From positions 95,921 to 159,920 of the forward strand of contig NZ_FQZN01000011.1 of the NCBI RefSeq assembly GCF_900142015.1: a DNA stretch of 64,000 bases. The letters are read 5' to 3'. The stretch is from Bacteroides stercorirosoris (GTDB lineage: Bacteria; Bacteroidota; Bacteroidia; Bacteroidales; Bacteroidaceae). The position numbers were made by a program, and so were the translations under genes. Below the pieces are notes generated by a model. The model was not told the DNA's origin. It searched no databases and saw only the letters and a program-made list of their open reading frames with translations. Positions 45,598 to 54,953 of the stretch are shown here, in pieces (position 1 is the first letter of the stretch; every line of letters begins with the position of its first letter).

Positions 45598-47781
45598 TTA
45601 GTTCGCCATTTCAGAAATAAACTTAATGCGAACCAAACGCACTTCTTCTTCCGTGAAATCGTCACCCAGTTCATCGAGTGCATCATCTACTTTATCTGTA
45701 GTAGATTCCTTATAATAGTCGTAGATATCCAGCATGTGGTCTTCGTCCATGATCTCATCCAGGAAGTAATCGATGTTCAGCTTCGTACCGGAATAAACGA
45801 TTGCTTCGATTTCATCCAGCAGATCGCTGAATTCAATGCCTTTGGACAGGGCGATATCATCCAATGCCACTTTACGGTCGATAGATTGAATAATAGAAAC
45901 TTTCAGTTTTGATTTATTGGCCACCGTACGGACACGCAAGTCCTCCGGGCGTTCAATCTCATTCTCCTCACAATGGCGCTTAATCAGTTTGCAGAATTCT
46001 TCGCCATAACGTTTCGCTTTACCCGCGCCTACACCGGGAATATTCTGCAATTCATCCAAAGTCACCGGATAAATAGTCGCCATAGCTTCCAACGACGGAT
46101 CCTGGAAAATCACATAAGGGGGAACTTCCAGTTTCTTGGATAACTTCTTACGCAAATCCTTCAGCATGGAATAAAGTGCCGGGTCGACCGCACAAGAGCC
46201 ACCGCCACGTGCCGGAGCTTCTTCTTCCACTTCCTCGAAGTCATTATCTTCGGTTATCTTGAACGATTTGGGATGTTTGAGGAATTTCTTACCGTCATCC
46301 GTCACTTTCAGCAAACCGTAGTTTTCTACATCTTTACTCAGGTAACCGGCAATCAGCGCCTGGCGAATGACAGCATTCCACGTCTTGTCTTCCTCTCCCA
46401 TTCCGGAGCCGAAAGCTTCCAGGTCTTCATGCAGGTGCGCCTGCACTTCGGTAGTTTCACGTCCTTGTATAATGTCAATGATATAATCCGCTTTAAAATT
46501 TTCTTTCACCGCGAGAATAGCCTCTATCACGGTACATAATAGTTCTTGAGCCTCCACTTGTTTTTTCGGGTTTAAACAGTTGTCACAATTTCCACAGTTC
46601 TCCTCCGTGTATTCTTCACCGAAATAATGCAACAGCGTTTTTCGGCGGCATACGGAAGATTCGGCATAAGCAGCAGCTTCCAACAGAAGCTGTTTGCCAA
46701 TTTCCTGTTCTGCCACGGGTTTACCTTGCATGAACTTTTCCAGTTTCTGCAAGTCTTTATTAGTATAAAAGGTAATGCACTGTCCTTCGCCTCCATCTCT
46801 TCCGGCACGTCCTGTTTCCTGATAATATCCTTCCAGACTTTTCGGGATATCATAGTGAATGACAAAACGCACATCCGGCTTGTCGATACCCATACCGAAA
46901 GCAATGGTCGCCACAATCACTTCTATCTTCTCCATCAAGAAATCGTCTTGATTTTGCGTGCGTGTCGCAGAGTCCATTCCTGCATGGTAAGCGCGGGCGT
47001 TAATGCCGTTCGCTTGCAGGATCTCAGCAAGTTCTTCTACTTTCTTCCGGCTCAGGCAATAGATGATGCCCGACTTTTCCGGATTATTCTTGATGAACTT
47101 GATGATATCCCTATCTACGTTATTGGTTTTGGGACGTACCTCATAATAGAGGTTCGGACGGTTGAACGATGACTTGAACACCTCTGCGTCAACCATACCC
47201 AGGTTTTTCTGGATATCGTGCTGCACTTTGGGTGTAGCGGTCGCCGTTAGAGCTATCACCGGTGCTTTTCCGATTTCATTGATAATAGGGCGGATACGGC
47301 GGTATTCCGGTCGGAAGTCGTGCCCCCACTCAGAGATACAGTGCGCTTCGTCCACGGCATAGAAGGAAATCTTCACAGTCTTCAGGAACTCCACGTTTTC
47401 CTCTTTCGTCAGCGATTCGGGAGCTACGTACAGCAACTTCGTCTTTCCGCTGATGATGTCGGACTTCACCTGATCTATCGCACCTTTATTAAGGGAAGAG
47501 TTTATAAAATGGGCAATGCCATCTTCTTCACTAAAGTTGCGCATCGCATCGACCTGGTTCTTCATCAGAGCAATCAAAGGAGAAATCACAATACCCGTAC
47601 CTTCCATCATTAATGACGGTAACTGGTAGCACAATGACTTACCTCCCCCCGTAGGCATCAGCACGAATGTATCGTTGCCCGCCAACAGGTTTAGTATGAT
47701 AGCTTCCTGATTTCCTTTAAACGTGTCAAATCCGAAGTACTTCTTCAGCTGGTCTGTCAAATTAATCTTCTTCCCTGCCAT
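45598..47781 (-). CDS. recQ: ATP-dependent DNA helicase RecQ
   Basis: 3'-5' DNA helicase for recombination and repair; 727 residues. Walker A region MPTGGGKSLCYQLP, DEAH box VDEAHCISEWGHDFRPEY, and motif VI YYQETGRAGRDG are clear. A Cys cluster (EENCGNCDNCLNP) fits the RecQ zinc domain. The HRDC domain is near 550-620 (LRKKLSKKLEVPPYVIFQD). An acidic C-terminal extension follows. A consensus-like promoter lies 72 bases upstream. Confidence 0.96.
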   Translation of the reverse strand: MAGKKINLTDQLKKYFGFDTFKGNQEAIILNLLAGNDTFVLMPTGGGKSLCYQLPSLMMEGTGIVISPLIALMKNQVDAMRNFSEEDGIAHFINSSLNKGAIDQVKSDIISGKTKLLYVAPESLTKEENVEFLKTVKISFYAVDEAHCISEWGHDFRPEYRRIRPIINEIGKAPVIALTATATPKVQHDIQKNLGMVDAEVFKSSFNRPNLYYEVRPKTNNVDRDIIKFIKNNPEKSGIIYCLSRKKVEELAEILQANGINARAYHAGMDSATRTQNQDDFLMEKIEVIVATIAFGMGIDKPDVRFVIHYDIPKSLEGYYQETGRAGRDGGEGQCITFYTNKDLQKLEKFMQGKPVAEQEIGKQLLLEAAAYAESSVCRRKTLLHYFGEEYTEENCGNCDNCLNPKKQVEAQELLCTVIEAILAVKENFKADYIIDIIQGRETTEVQAHLHEDLEAFGSGMGEEDKTWNAVIRQALIAGYLSKDVENYGLLKVTDDGKKFLKHPKSFKITEDNDFEEVEEEAPARGGGSCAVDPALYSMLKDLRKKLSKKLEVPPYVIFQDPSLEAMATIYPVTLDELQNIPGVGAGKAKRYGEEFCKLIKRHCEENEIERPEDLRVRTVANKSKLKVSIIQSIDRKVALDDIALSKGIEFSDLLDEIEAIVYSGTKLNIDYFLDEIMDEDHMLDIYDYYKESTTDKVDDALDELGDDFTEEEVRLVRIKFISEMAN

Positions 47782-47852
47782 GATTCATTAGGTTGTTTTT
47801 TAGAGTGATTGTTTAACATCTCGGTTAGTTGTTCTTTTTGCAAGAACTCTAA

Positions 47853-47883
47853 CAAAGTTATAAACAACTTCTTAATTTTCAAG
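47853..47883 (-). promoter_or_regulatory. Candidate recQ promoter
   Basis: Minus-strand CTTG (47880-47883), 19-bp spacer, TAACTTTG (47853-47860). Confidence 0.6.
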
Positions 47884-47951
47884 CATAATCCAATGAATAT
47901 TTTTCAATAAAAAACAAAAAAGTCGGTTCCCGGCATCTTTACCTTCTGATT

Positions 47952-49199
47952 TTAAGCAGTTTGCAGTCTTGCAATGTTTGCTTTTTCAAGTTGGTGTTTT
48001 GCATAATCCAACATCACAACAAAGCTATCTTTATGTTCTGAAGGAATTTCGAACATAGCATCCATCATAATGGTCTCCACAATGGAGCGCAATCCACGGG
48101 CACCCAGCTTGTATTCCACGGCCTTGTCCACGATGTATTCAAAGACAGCATCCTCAAACGTCAGCTTCACACCATCCATCTCGAACAGTTTTATGTACTG
48201 TTTGATAATGGAGTTTTTGGGTTCCGTAAGGATGGCACGCAGGGCGTCGCGGTCCAGAGGATTCAAATAGGTCAGTACCGGCAGACGACCGATGATTTCG
48301 GGTATCAGTCCGAATGACTTCAAATCCTGCGGGGCGATATACTGCATCATATTGCTTTTGTCAATCACCGCTGTGTTGCGCACTGCGCTATAACCTACCA
48401 CATGGGTGTTCAGACGTTGGGCAATTTTCTTCTCAATGCCATCGAATGCGCCGCCGCAAATGAAAAGGATATTCTTGGTGTTCACCGGAATCATCTTCTG
48501 GTCCGGATGCTTACGTCCGCCCTGGGGCGGCACGTTCACTACAGAACCTTCCAGCAATTTCAGCAAACCTTGCTGCACACCCTCACCGCTTACGTCACGG
48601 GTGATGGAAGGATTGTCTCCCTTACGGGCAATTTTATCAATCTCGTCAATGAACACAATACCTTGTTCGGCTTCGGGCACATTGTAGTCCGCCACCTGGA
48701 GCAGGCGGGTCAAGATACTTTCAATGTCCTCACCCACGTATCCGGCTTCGGTGAGCACCGTAGCGTCTACAATAGTAAAAGGCACATGAAGCAGTTTGGC
48801 AATGGTACGCGCCAGCAACGTTTTTCCCGTTCCGGTGCTGCCTACCATAATGATGTTCGATTTTTCAATCTCCACATCATCACCGCCATCCTTTTGCAAC
48901 AGACGCTTGTAATGATTGTACACCGACACGGAAAGGAAACGTTTGGCGTCGTCCTGTCCAATGACGTACTGGTCGAGGAATTCTTTAATTTCTATAGGTT
49001 TCGGAAGTTCTTTCAGATTCAGCTTCGTTGCACTGCCATTCCGTTTTGCACCGCCCTGCGCCTCCTGAGTAATCTCGTAGGCTTGGGTGGCACAACTGTC
49101 GCAGATGTAACCATTCATTCCCGTAATGAGGAATCCGACTTCATCTTCAGAGCGTCCACAAAAGCTACATTTGTTTTTGTTTCTTTTTGAGTCTGCCAT
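47952..49199 (-). CDS. clpX: ClpX, ATPase subunit of the ClpXP protease
   Basis: Unfolds and feeds substrates to ClpP. 415 residues. The N-terminal zinc domain has Cys11, Cys14, Cys33 and Cys36. AAA+ motifs: [15 protein letters not shown] (Walker A) and [12 protein letters not shown] (Walker B), plus the [22 protein letters not shown] pore-loop region. The C-terminal phrase [10 protein letters not shown] is the sensor-2 arginine. Starts 2 bases after the clpP stop. Confidence 0.98.
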   Translation of the reverse strand: MADSKRNKNKCSFCGRSEDEVGFLITGMNGYICDSCATQAYEITQEAQGGAKRNGSATKLNLKELPKPIEIKEFLDQYVIGQDDAKRFLSVSVYNHYKRLLQKDGGDDVEIEKSNIIMVGSTGTGKTLLARTIAKLLHVPFTIVDATVLTEAGYVGEDIESILTRLLQVADYNVPEAEQGIVFIDEIDKIARKGDNPSITRDVSGEGVQQGLLKLLEGSVVNVPPQGGRKHPDQKMIPVNTKNILFICGGAFDGIEKKIAQRLNTHVVGYSAVRNTAVIDKSNMMQYIAPQDLKSFGLIPEIIGRLPVLTYLNPLDRDALRAILTEPKNSIIKQYIKLFEMDGVKLTFEDAVFEYIVDKAVEYKLGARGLRSIVETIMMDAMFEIPSEHKDSFVVMLDYAKHQLEKANIARLQTA

Positions 49200-49201
49200 A
49201 T

Positions 49202-49864
49202 TTATTTTTTAATCAACACTTCATCTACCATACCGTAATCTTTGGCTTCCTGCGCAGTCATCCAATAGTCACGGTCAGAATCCGCCCATACTTTGTCAAA
49301 AGGTGTGTGAGAATGGTCGGCAATGATGGTATACAGTTCTTTCTTCAGTTTCTGAATTTCACGCGCCGTGATTTCAATGTCCGAAGCCTGTCCCTGTGCA
49401 CCGCCCATCGGCTGGTGAATCATCACGCGGGAGTGGGTCAGCGCCGAACGCTTGCCCTCGGCACCTGCCACCAGCAACACGGCAGCCATACTTGCCGCCA
49501 TACCGGTACAGATAGTAGCTACATCGCTCGTGATGAACTGCATCGTATCGTAAATACCCAGTCCGGCATATACTGAACCGCCGGGTGAATTGATGTAAAT
49601 AGAGATATCCTTACCGGGATCTACAGAATCCAGATAAAGTAACTGCGCCTGCAAAGTATTGGCGGTATAATCGTCTACCTGAGTGCCAAGGAAAATGATG
49701 CGGTCCATCATCAAGCGGGAGAAAACGTCCAGCTGGGTTACGTTGAGCTGACGTTCTTCCAGGATATAAGGATTTAAATACCCGGCTTGTGATTTAATCA
49801 CATCGTCCAACACCAAGCTATTCATACCTAAATGCTTGGTAGCGTATTTTCTGAAATCATCCAT
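49202..49864 (-). CDS. clpP: ClpP protease subunit
   Basis: Serine peptidase of ClpXP. 220 residues. Catalytic Ser in ICTGMAASMAAVLL, His in SRVMIHQPMGGAQG, and Asp toward the C-terminus (the DRDYWMTAQEAKDYGMVDEV region). Adjacent tig-clpP-clpX order is the usual bacterial arrangement. Confidence 0.97.
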   Translation of the reverse strand: MDDFRKYATKHLGMNSLVLDDVIKSQAGYLNPYILEERQLNVTQLDVFSRLMMDRIIFLGTQVDDYTANTLQAQLLYLDSVDPGKDISIYINSPGGSVYAGLGIYDTMQFITSDVATICTGMAASMAAVLLVAGAEGKRSALTHSRVMIHQPMGGAQGQASDIEITAREIQKLKKELYTIIADHSHTPFDKVWADSDRDYWMTAQEAKDYGMVDEVLIKK

Positions 49865-49924
49865 ATTACTTTTATTTTAGGTTTAGTAAATTGAGATGCA
49901 AAGAAACAAAAAAGAACACAGAGA

Positions 49925-49966
49925 CACAAAAAAACACAGAGTTATATGATATAAAACTCTGTGTTT
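49925..49966 (-). terminator. Trigger-factor terminator
   Basis: 10-bp stem AACACAGAGT/ACTCTGTGTT followed on the minus strand by a T tract; 36 bases after the tig stop. Confidence 0.7.
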
Positions 49967-50002
49967 CTTAATGATTTTAAACTGTTTTCAGAATAAAAAA
50001 GC

Positions 50003-51358
50003 TTATTCAAACATCTTGTTGAATTCTTCCGCAGAAATAGCCTTGTAGTTCAGCTTCACCTGAGACTTCAAAGCAGAAGCCAATTTTGCTTCAACAACAC
50101 GGTTTACCAAACCTTCTACGCTTTCTTTCTTCTTCAGCATTTCTTTTGAATAGTTTTCCAGGAGTTCTTCGGGAACGTTCATCATGCCGTATTGTGCAAA
50201 CTGTGCACGAGTAGCTTCCTTAGCCATATTGACTACGTCTTCCTGTTCAACTTGAATATCGTTAGCCTTCACCAGCTGTTCCTTAATCAGGTGCCAGGTC
50301 AGTTCTTCGATGCTCTTGTCGTAGTTCTCTTCAACGAATTTCTCGTCTTTATCCTGGTTGTTCAGACGCATGATGCGTTTCAGCAGTGCATCCGGGAATT
50401 CCAGCTTACCTACCTTTTCCATCAACATCTTGCGGGCGTCGATCAGGAATTTATAGTCGCTGTCGGCTACGAATTGGTTAGCGATTACCTCTTTTACTTT
50501 AGCGCGGAATTCTTCTTCTGTCTTCACAACATCCTTGCCGCATACTTGGTCGAAGATTTCCTGAGTCAGTTCACCTTCTACGTGGCGGGTGATTTCTTCT
50601 ACCTGATAACTGAAGTTGGATTTCATTTCAGCAGCAGCTTCGTTGTCAATCTTCAGGAGGGAAGCCAGTTCGGCAGCGTTGCCGTCCCATGCGGTATGAG
50701 GATTGAATACAAGTACATCGTTTACTTTAGCATTAGCGAAGATAGCTTTTTGCTCGTCGTTCTTCATGTAAGTCGGCATCATAACAGCGCCTTCCACCTG
50801 AATACCACCTTCTTTAGTGTTGCCGTTTTCGTCCAACTCAGCGAGCAGGCCTTTCAGCATATCGTTATCTTCGTAAGCGTCTACCTGTTCGTATTTACCG
50901 TTACGCTGAGTATATGCTTTCACCTGATTGTTTACCATATCTTCGGTAACGTCAATCTGATAGTAGTCCACTTCGTCTTTAGCGTCTACCTCTGCCTTGA
51001 ATTCCGGAGCCAGAGCAATATCGAACAAGAATTCGAATTCTTCCATTGTGTCGAAATCAATTTCCTGTTGTTTTTCTTCGTTTGGCAACGGCTCGCCGAG
51101 AATATTCACCTTATTATCTTGAATATACTTATATACAGCCTCTGACAGTGCTTTGTTCACCTCTTCAGCCACAACAGATTTACCATACATTTTCTTCACC
51201 AGGCTCATCGGCACCATTCCCTTACGGAATCCCGGAATCTGAGCTTTCTGACGAATGCTTTTCAATGATTTATCAACTTTTTCCTGATAATCGGCTTTCT
51301 CAAGCTTTACAGTAAGCAGAGCGCTTACTTTGTCAATGTTTTGTAATGAAACGTTCAT
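50003..51358 (-). CDS. tig: Trigger factor
   Basis: Ribosome-bound chaperone with PPIase activity. 451 residues. The N-terminal ribosome-binding region includes GFRKGMVPMSLVKKMYGKS, the signature loop being IPGFRKGMVP. A degenerate FKBP-like middle domain and long helices C-terminal arm follow (EELTWHLIKEQLVKANDIQV). Very acidic, as in the Bacteroidetes proteins. Strong promoter match upstream. tig-clpP-clpX cluster, with a terminator between tig and clpP. Confidence 0.96.
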   Translation of the reverse strand: MNVSLQNIDKVSALLTVKLEKADYQEKVDKSLKSIRQKAQIPGFRKGMVPMSLVKKMYGKSVVAEEVNKALSEAVYKYIQDNKVNILGEPLPNEEKQQEIDFDTMEEFEFLFDIALAPEFKAEVDAKDEVDYYQIDVTEDMVNNQVKAYTQRNGKYEQVDAYEDNDMLKGLLAELDENGNTKEGGIQVEGAVMMPTYMKNDEQKAIFANAKVNDVLVFNPHTAWDGNAAELASLLKIDNEAAAEMKSNFSYQVEEITRHVEGELTQEIFDQVCGKDVVKTEEEFRAKVKEVIANQFVADSDYKFLIDARKMLMEKVGKLEFPDALLKRIMRLNNQDKDEKFVEENYDKSIEELTWHLIKEQLVKANDIQVEQEDVVNMAKEATRAQFAQYGMMNVPEELLENYSKEMLKKKESVEGLVNRVVEAKLASALKSQVKLNYKAISAEEFNKMFE

Positions 51359-51410
51359 TCTGACAATTATTTATTTGATTTATACTTTGTTCCAATCTCA
51401 AACGAGGGTG

Positions 51411-51441
51411 CAAAATTAGCGTTATTCTTTCAATTATCAAA
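51411..51441 (-). promoter_or_regulatory. tig promoter
   Basis: Minus-strand TTTG (51438-51441), 19-bp spacer, TAATTTTG (51411-51418): exact consensus, 53 bases before the tig start. Confidence 0.75.
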
Positions 51442-51531
51442 AAAACATTGCTGAATTATTTCTTTATAACAGAAGGAGAGCGTATTTGTATTAAACGATC
51501 CCCAGTGTATTCTTTAAAGAAAGGCTTACCA

Positions 51532-51623
51532 ACATGGGGGTGTAAGTAACGCTTACATCCGGGTGTTGGTAATACCAACATGGGGATGTTGGGAGTGCTG
51601 ACACCCGGGTGTTGGTAAGCATA
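51532..51623. repeat. 23-bp tandem array (array 4) between tig and the RRM gene
   Basis: Cores ACATGGGGGTGT, ACATCCGGGTGT, ACATGGGGATGT and ACACCCGGGTGT start at 51532, 51555, 51578 and 51601, exactly 23 bp apart; the last is a perfect palindrome. Flanks CTTACC, GGTAAT and GGTAAG add a second inverted symmetry. Two halves, 51526-51571 and 51572-51618, are related. Located about 90-170 bp upstream of the tig promoter. Confidence 0.8.
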
Positions 51624-51842
51624 TCTTTTAAGATTAACAGGGTTATCTTTATAAAACACAGCCGACAAATAGTAATCATATAAGGAACTTATATATATAT
51701 CCGAAAGAAAAAGCAAAAAAACAGATAGAAAATATTGCTAATCCGAAATTATTCTGTTTCTTTGTTGCGGAATGGTGATGTACTATTTGTTTAGATTTTC
51801 ATTGCATGGTTTTTACTTCCGTTTATATTAAAACGCTTTTGT

Positions 51843-51895
51843 AAACTCTCTGTTGTTGTAATCCTTTTATTATAGTCACTATTCTAAGAGAGTTT
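51843..51895 (+). promoter_or_regulatory. Leader hairpin of the RRM gene
   Basis: 9-bp stem AAACTCTCT/AGAGAGTTT with a 35-nt loop, followed by a T-rich stretch, 29 bases before the start. Could be a terminator/attenuator or a structured 5' UTR. Confidence 0.4.
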
Positions 51896-51924
51896 TATTC
51901 ATTTATTTATTTTACATTTTCATT

Positions 51925-52173
51925 ATGAACATTTACGTAGGAAACCTTAACTACAAAGTTAGGGAGTCAGACCTGCAAAAGGTCATGGAAGATTACGGTG
52001 CTGTAACCGAAGTCAAATTCATCAAGGATCGCGAAACAGGCCGTTTCAGAGGCATTGCATTCGTTGAAATGGAAGACCCTGCCGCTGCCGCTAAAGCCAT
52101 TGAAGAACTGGACGGTGCAGAATACTTCGGCCGTAACATGGTAGTAAAAGAAGCAAGACCTCCGAAATACTAA
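51925..52173 (+). CDS. Small RRM RNA-binding protein
   Basis: 82-residue single RNA-recognition-motif protein. RNP2 is IYVGNL (residues 3-8) and RNP1 is GRFRGIAFVEM; the layout is beta-alpha-beta-beta-alpha-beta. Likely an RNA chaperone or post-transcriptional regulator, as small Rbp proteins in Bacteroidetes are thought to be. Single gene with its own terminator. Its long AT-rich leader suggests regulation at the RNA level. Confidence 0.92.
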   Translation: MNIYVGNLNYKVRESDLQKVMEDYGAVTEVKFIKDRETGRFRGIAFVEMEDPAAAAKAIEELDGAEYFGRNMVVKEARPPKY

Positions 52174-52197
52174 TTTATATAAGGAGAAGAAAAACAG

Positions 52198-52240
52198 GAC
52201 CGCCTGTTCTCTTGAGCAAGAGAACAGGCGGTCGTTGTTT
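52198..52240. terminator. Strong bidirectional terminator between the RRM gene and lptB
   Basis: 14-bp perfect stem GACCGCCTGTTCTC/GAGAACAGGCGGTC (extendable to about 17 bp), with a T tract on the plus strand. Confidence 0.9.
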
Positions 52241-52283
52241 TTTAGCGATTAGTGTTCAACAGCTTATCATCAACTGTCAAGTA

Positions 52284-53039
52284 CTATTTCATGAAGTCCT
52301 TGCGGCGAAGCACGAAACTATTACTCAGATATTTTTCGCGTACAATTTTATTTTCCGACAATTCTTCCGGCGTTCCCTGGAACAGGATTTTACCTTCAAA
52401 CAACAAGTAAGCACGATCTGTGATACTCAGTGTCTCCTGCACGTTATGGTCGGTAATCAGAATACCGATATTCTTATCTTTCAGTTTCCACACAATTTGC
52501 TGGATATCTTCTACCGCAATCGGGTCAACTCCGGCAAAAGGCTCATCGAGCATGATGAATTTAGGGTCGATAGCCAGGCAACGGGCAATCTCCGTACGGC
52601 GGCGTTCACCACCCGACAACTGATTACCTTTATTTTTGCGCACTTTCTGCAAACGGAATTCCGCAATCAGGCTTTCCAGCTTCTCTTTCTGATATTCCAA
52701 AGGCTTATCTGTCATCTCCAGTACGGAGGCGATGTTATCTTCCACGCTCATCTGGCGGAATACGGATGCCTCCTGTGCCAGATAACCGATACCGGTCTGC
52801 GCACGTTTGTACACCGGATACTTCGTGATATCCAGGTCGTCCAAAAAGATACGCCCTTCATTCGGCGTAATCAGCCCTACGGTCATATAGAATGAAGTCG
52901 TCTTACCGGCACCGTTCGGCCCCAGCAAACCTACAATTTCCCCTTGCTTCACATCTATGGAGACGTGGCTTACCACTGTACGTTTACCGTACTTTTTCAC
53001 CAGGTCTTCGGTGCGAAGCACCATTTTGCTCTCTTCCAT
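52284..53039 (-). CDS. lptB: LPS export ABC transporter ATPase
   Basis: Powers LPS extraction from the inner membrane with LptFG. 251 residues. Walker [11 protein letters not shown]-loop [17 protein letters not shown], signature [13 protein letters not shown], Walker [23 protein letters not shown] and the sequence after Walker B are LptB hallmarks. Start at 53039; MVLRTEDL at 53021 is an alternative. lptFG are not in the window. Confidence 0.92.
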   Translation of the reverse strand: MEESKMVLRTEDLVKKYGKRTVVSHVSIDVKQGEIVGLLGPNGAGKTTSFYMTVGLITPNEGRIFLDDLDITKYPVYKRAQTGIGYLAQEASVFRQMSVEDNIASVLEMTDKPLEYQKEKLESLIAEFRLQKVRKNKGNQLSGGERRRTEIARCLAIDPKFIMLDEPFAGVDPIAVEDIQQIVWKLKDKNIGILITDHNVQETLSITDRAYLLFEGKILFQGTPEELSENKIVREKYLSNSFVLRRKDFMK

Positions 53040-53053
53040 ATTCTTTTCAGTTA

Positions 53054-53135
53054 CAAGCTACCAAAGCTACGAGCTACGAGTAGACAAATATGACCACACC
53101 GCCACTTTTTACTTGTAGCTTGCGGCCTGTAGCTC
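53054..53135. repeat. AGCTAC short repeats with inverted mates between lptB and mlaE
   Basis: CAAGCTAC, AAAGCTAC and GAGCTACGAG (53054-53080) face GTAGCTTG (53115-53122) and GTAGCTC (53129-53135), giving two nested stems in the divergent gap. Confidence 0.55.
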
Positions 53136-53148
53136 ACACATTTTGCCG

Positions 53149-53156
53149 CAAATGTA
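53149..53156 (-). promoter_or_regulatory. Candidate lptB -7 box
   Basis: Minus-strand TACATTTG (TAnnTTTG), 110 bases upstream of lptB; the transcript would contain the AGCTAC stems. Confidence 0.35.
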
Positions 53157-53179
53157 GCAATTATCAGCTGAAAATGGGC

Positions 53180-53187
53180 TATATTTG
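53180..53187 (+). promoter_or_regulatory. Candidate mlaE-mlaF -7 box
   Basis: TATATTTG (TAnnTTTG), 22 bases before the mlaE start. The -33 region is poor. Confidence 0.45.
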
Positions 53188-53208
53188 CACACAAAATAGT
53201 TAAGAGTC

Positions 53209-53952
53209 ATGATAAAAGCACTTAAAACTGTCGGAAGATATATCCTATTGATGGGGCGTACTTTTGCCCGTCCGGAGCGTATGCGTATGTTCTTCCGCCA
53301 ATATCTCAATGAGATGGGGCAACTCGGCGTGAACTCTATCGGTATCGTATTGCTGATATCGTTCTTCATCGGCGCCGTTATTACCATACAGATTAAACTG
53401 AACATCGAAAGTCCATTCATGCCGCGCTGGACGGTAGGTTACGTAACGCGTGAAATCATGTTGCTGGAGTTCTCCTCCTCCATTATGTGTCTGATATTAG
53501 CGGGAAAGGTAGGTTCCAACATCGCTTCCGAGCTGGGAACCATGCGGGTGACACAACAGATTGACGCCCTTGAAATCATGGGGGTCAACTCTGCCAACTA
53601 TCTGATACTTCCCAAGATTTTCGCTATGGTCACCACTATTCCGTTCCTGGTCACGTTCAGTATCTTTGCCGGCATCATCGGTGCCTTTGCCACGTGCTGG
53701 TTTGGTGGCATCATGTCGGCTGTGGACCTGGAATATGGTCTGCAATATATGTTTGTAGAGTGGTTCATCTGGTGTGGCATTATTAAATCATTGTTCTTTG
53801 CATTCATCATCGCCAGTGTATCGGCCTTCTTCGGCTATACCGTCGAGGGTGGTTCCATAGAGGTAGGCAAGGCCTCTACGGACTCTGTGGTATGCAGCAG
53901 CGTACTAATCTTATTTGCCGACTTAATATTAACTAAACTCTTAATGGGATGA
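53209..53952 (+). CDS. mlaE: MlaE-type lipid ABC transporter permease
   Basis: Inner-membrane permease for phospholipid trafficking between membranes. 247 residues with about five hydrophobic segments. MlaE-domain phrases: IGVNSIGIVLLISFFIGAV region, EIMLLEFSSSIMCLILAGKVGS, ASELGTMRVTQQIDALEIMG and GYTVEGGSIEVGKASTDSVV. Its stop codon overlaps the mlaF start (4 bases), showing translational coupling. No MlaD-type (MCE) gene follows; a terminator closes the pair. Confidence 0.9.
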   Translation: MIKALKTVGRYILLMGRTFARPERMRMFFRQYLNEMGQLGVNSIGIVLLISFFIGAVITIQIKLNIESPFMPRWTVGYVTREIMLLEFSSSIMCLILAGKVGSNIASELGTMRVTQQIDALEIMGVNSANYLILPKIFAMVTTIPFLVTFSIFAGIIGAFATCWFGGIMSAVDLEYGLQYMFVEWFIWCGIIKSLFFAFIIASVSAFFGYTVEGGSIEVGKASTDSVVCSSVLILFADLILTKLLMG

Positions 53953-54719
53953 TCGAACTGAAAGGACTTTGGAAATCATTTGAAGGCAGAGATGTGCTGA
54001 AAGACATCAACGCCACTTTCGAAAACGGGAAAACCAATCTCATCATCGGGCAAAGTGGTTCGGGAAAGACGGTGCTGATGAAATGCATTGTCGGTCTGCT
54101 GACACCGGAACGGGGTGAATTACTATATGACAACCGTAATTTTCTTGTTATGGGCAAGAAGGAGAAGAAAGCCTTGCGCCGGGAGATGGGAATGATTTTC
54201 CAGAGTGCGGCTTTATTCGACTCGATGACCGTTCTGGACAATGTCATGTTTCCGCTGAATATGTTCAGCAATGACACACTGCGCGACCGTACCCGTCGTG
54301 CCATGTTCTGTCTGGACCGCGTGAACTTGTCGGAAGCAAAGGATAAATTTCCCGGTGAAATCAGCGGTGGTATGCAAAAGCGCGTTGCCATTGCCCGTGC
54401 CATCGCCCTGAATCCGCAGTATCTGTTCTGCGATGAACCCAATTCCGGTCTGGACCCGAAGACCTCGCTCGTCATCGATGAACTGGTGCATGATATTACC
54501 CACGAATATAACATGACCACTCTTATCAACACCCACGATATGAACTCCGTAATGGGTATCGGTGAGAAAATCATCTATATCTATGATGGATATAAGGAAT
54601 GGGAAGGCAGCAAGGACGACATATTCACCTCCAGCAACAAGAAACTGAACGATTTCATCTTCGCATCTGACCTCTTCCGCAAGGTAAAGGAAGTGGAAGT
54701 ACAGAACATCGAAGGGTAA
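53949..54719 (+). CDS. mlaF: MlaF-type ABC transporter ATPase
   Basis: ATPase partner of the upstream permease. 256 residues. Walker A GQSGSGKTVLMK, signature EISGGMQKRVAIARAIA, Walker B LFCDEPNSGLDPKT, switch His in INTHDMNSV. EPNSGLDP and the GGMQKR signature are typical of the Mla/Ttg2A group. Confidence 0.92.
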   Translation: MIELKGLWKSFEGRDVLKDINATFENGKTNLIIGQSGSGKTVLMKCIVGLLTPERGELLYDNRNFLVMGKKEKKALRREMGMIFQSAALFDSMTVLDNVMFPLNMFSNDTLRDRTRRAMFCLDRVNLSEAKDKFPGEISGGMQKRVAIARAIALNPQYLFCDEPNSGLDPKTSLVIDELVHDITHEYNMTTLINTHDMNSVMGIGEKIIYIYDGYKEWEGSKDDIFTSSNKKLNDFIFASDLFRKVKEVEVQNIEG

Positions 54720-54746
54720 GCTGTCAGAATCTCACCTATCCCCATA

Positions 54747-54785
54747 TAAAAAGGCGTCCGGGATTTTTCCCGGACGCCTTTTTCC
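54747..54785. terminator. Terminator after mlaF
   Basis: 12-bp perfect stem AAGGCGTCCGGG/CCCGGACGCCTT with a T tract on the plus strand; the symmetric A tract on the other side could also serve the convergent response-regulator transcript. Confidence 0.85.
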
Positions 54786-54953
54786 TCATAAAACCAGTTA
54801 ATAGAATTGACATATATCCTCACGATATACTTTGATTGTCCCTATATCTCCATGAGAAAACATGAAGAACAATTTCAATTACGGGAGCAAAGATAACCAA
54901 AATAAGCCAATAAAAAATCACGGAAAACCGTTACTTCATAAATTATTCGTAAC

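Larger units (their letters stand above)
51359..51924. other. 566-bp divergent gap between tig and the RRM gene
   Basis: Contains the tig promoter (51411-51441), the 23-bp repeat array (51532-51612) and a leader hairpin (51843-51895). Open frames through the array are repeat artefacts. Nothing else seen. Confidence 0.5.

Noticed and set aside
51456..51716. Small ORFs across array 4
   Set aside because: Open only because of the 23-bp repeat (the unit length shifts frame each time) and no start signal or conserved domain is seen.
51456..51924. Riboswitch upstream of the RRM gene
   Set aside because: Only one simple 9-bp hairpin is seen; no conserved aptamer pattern was recognised.
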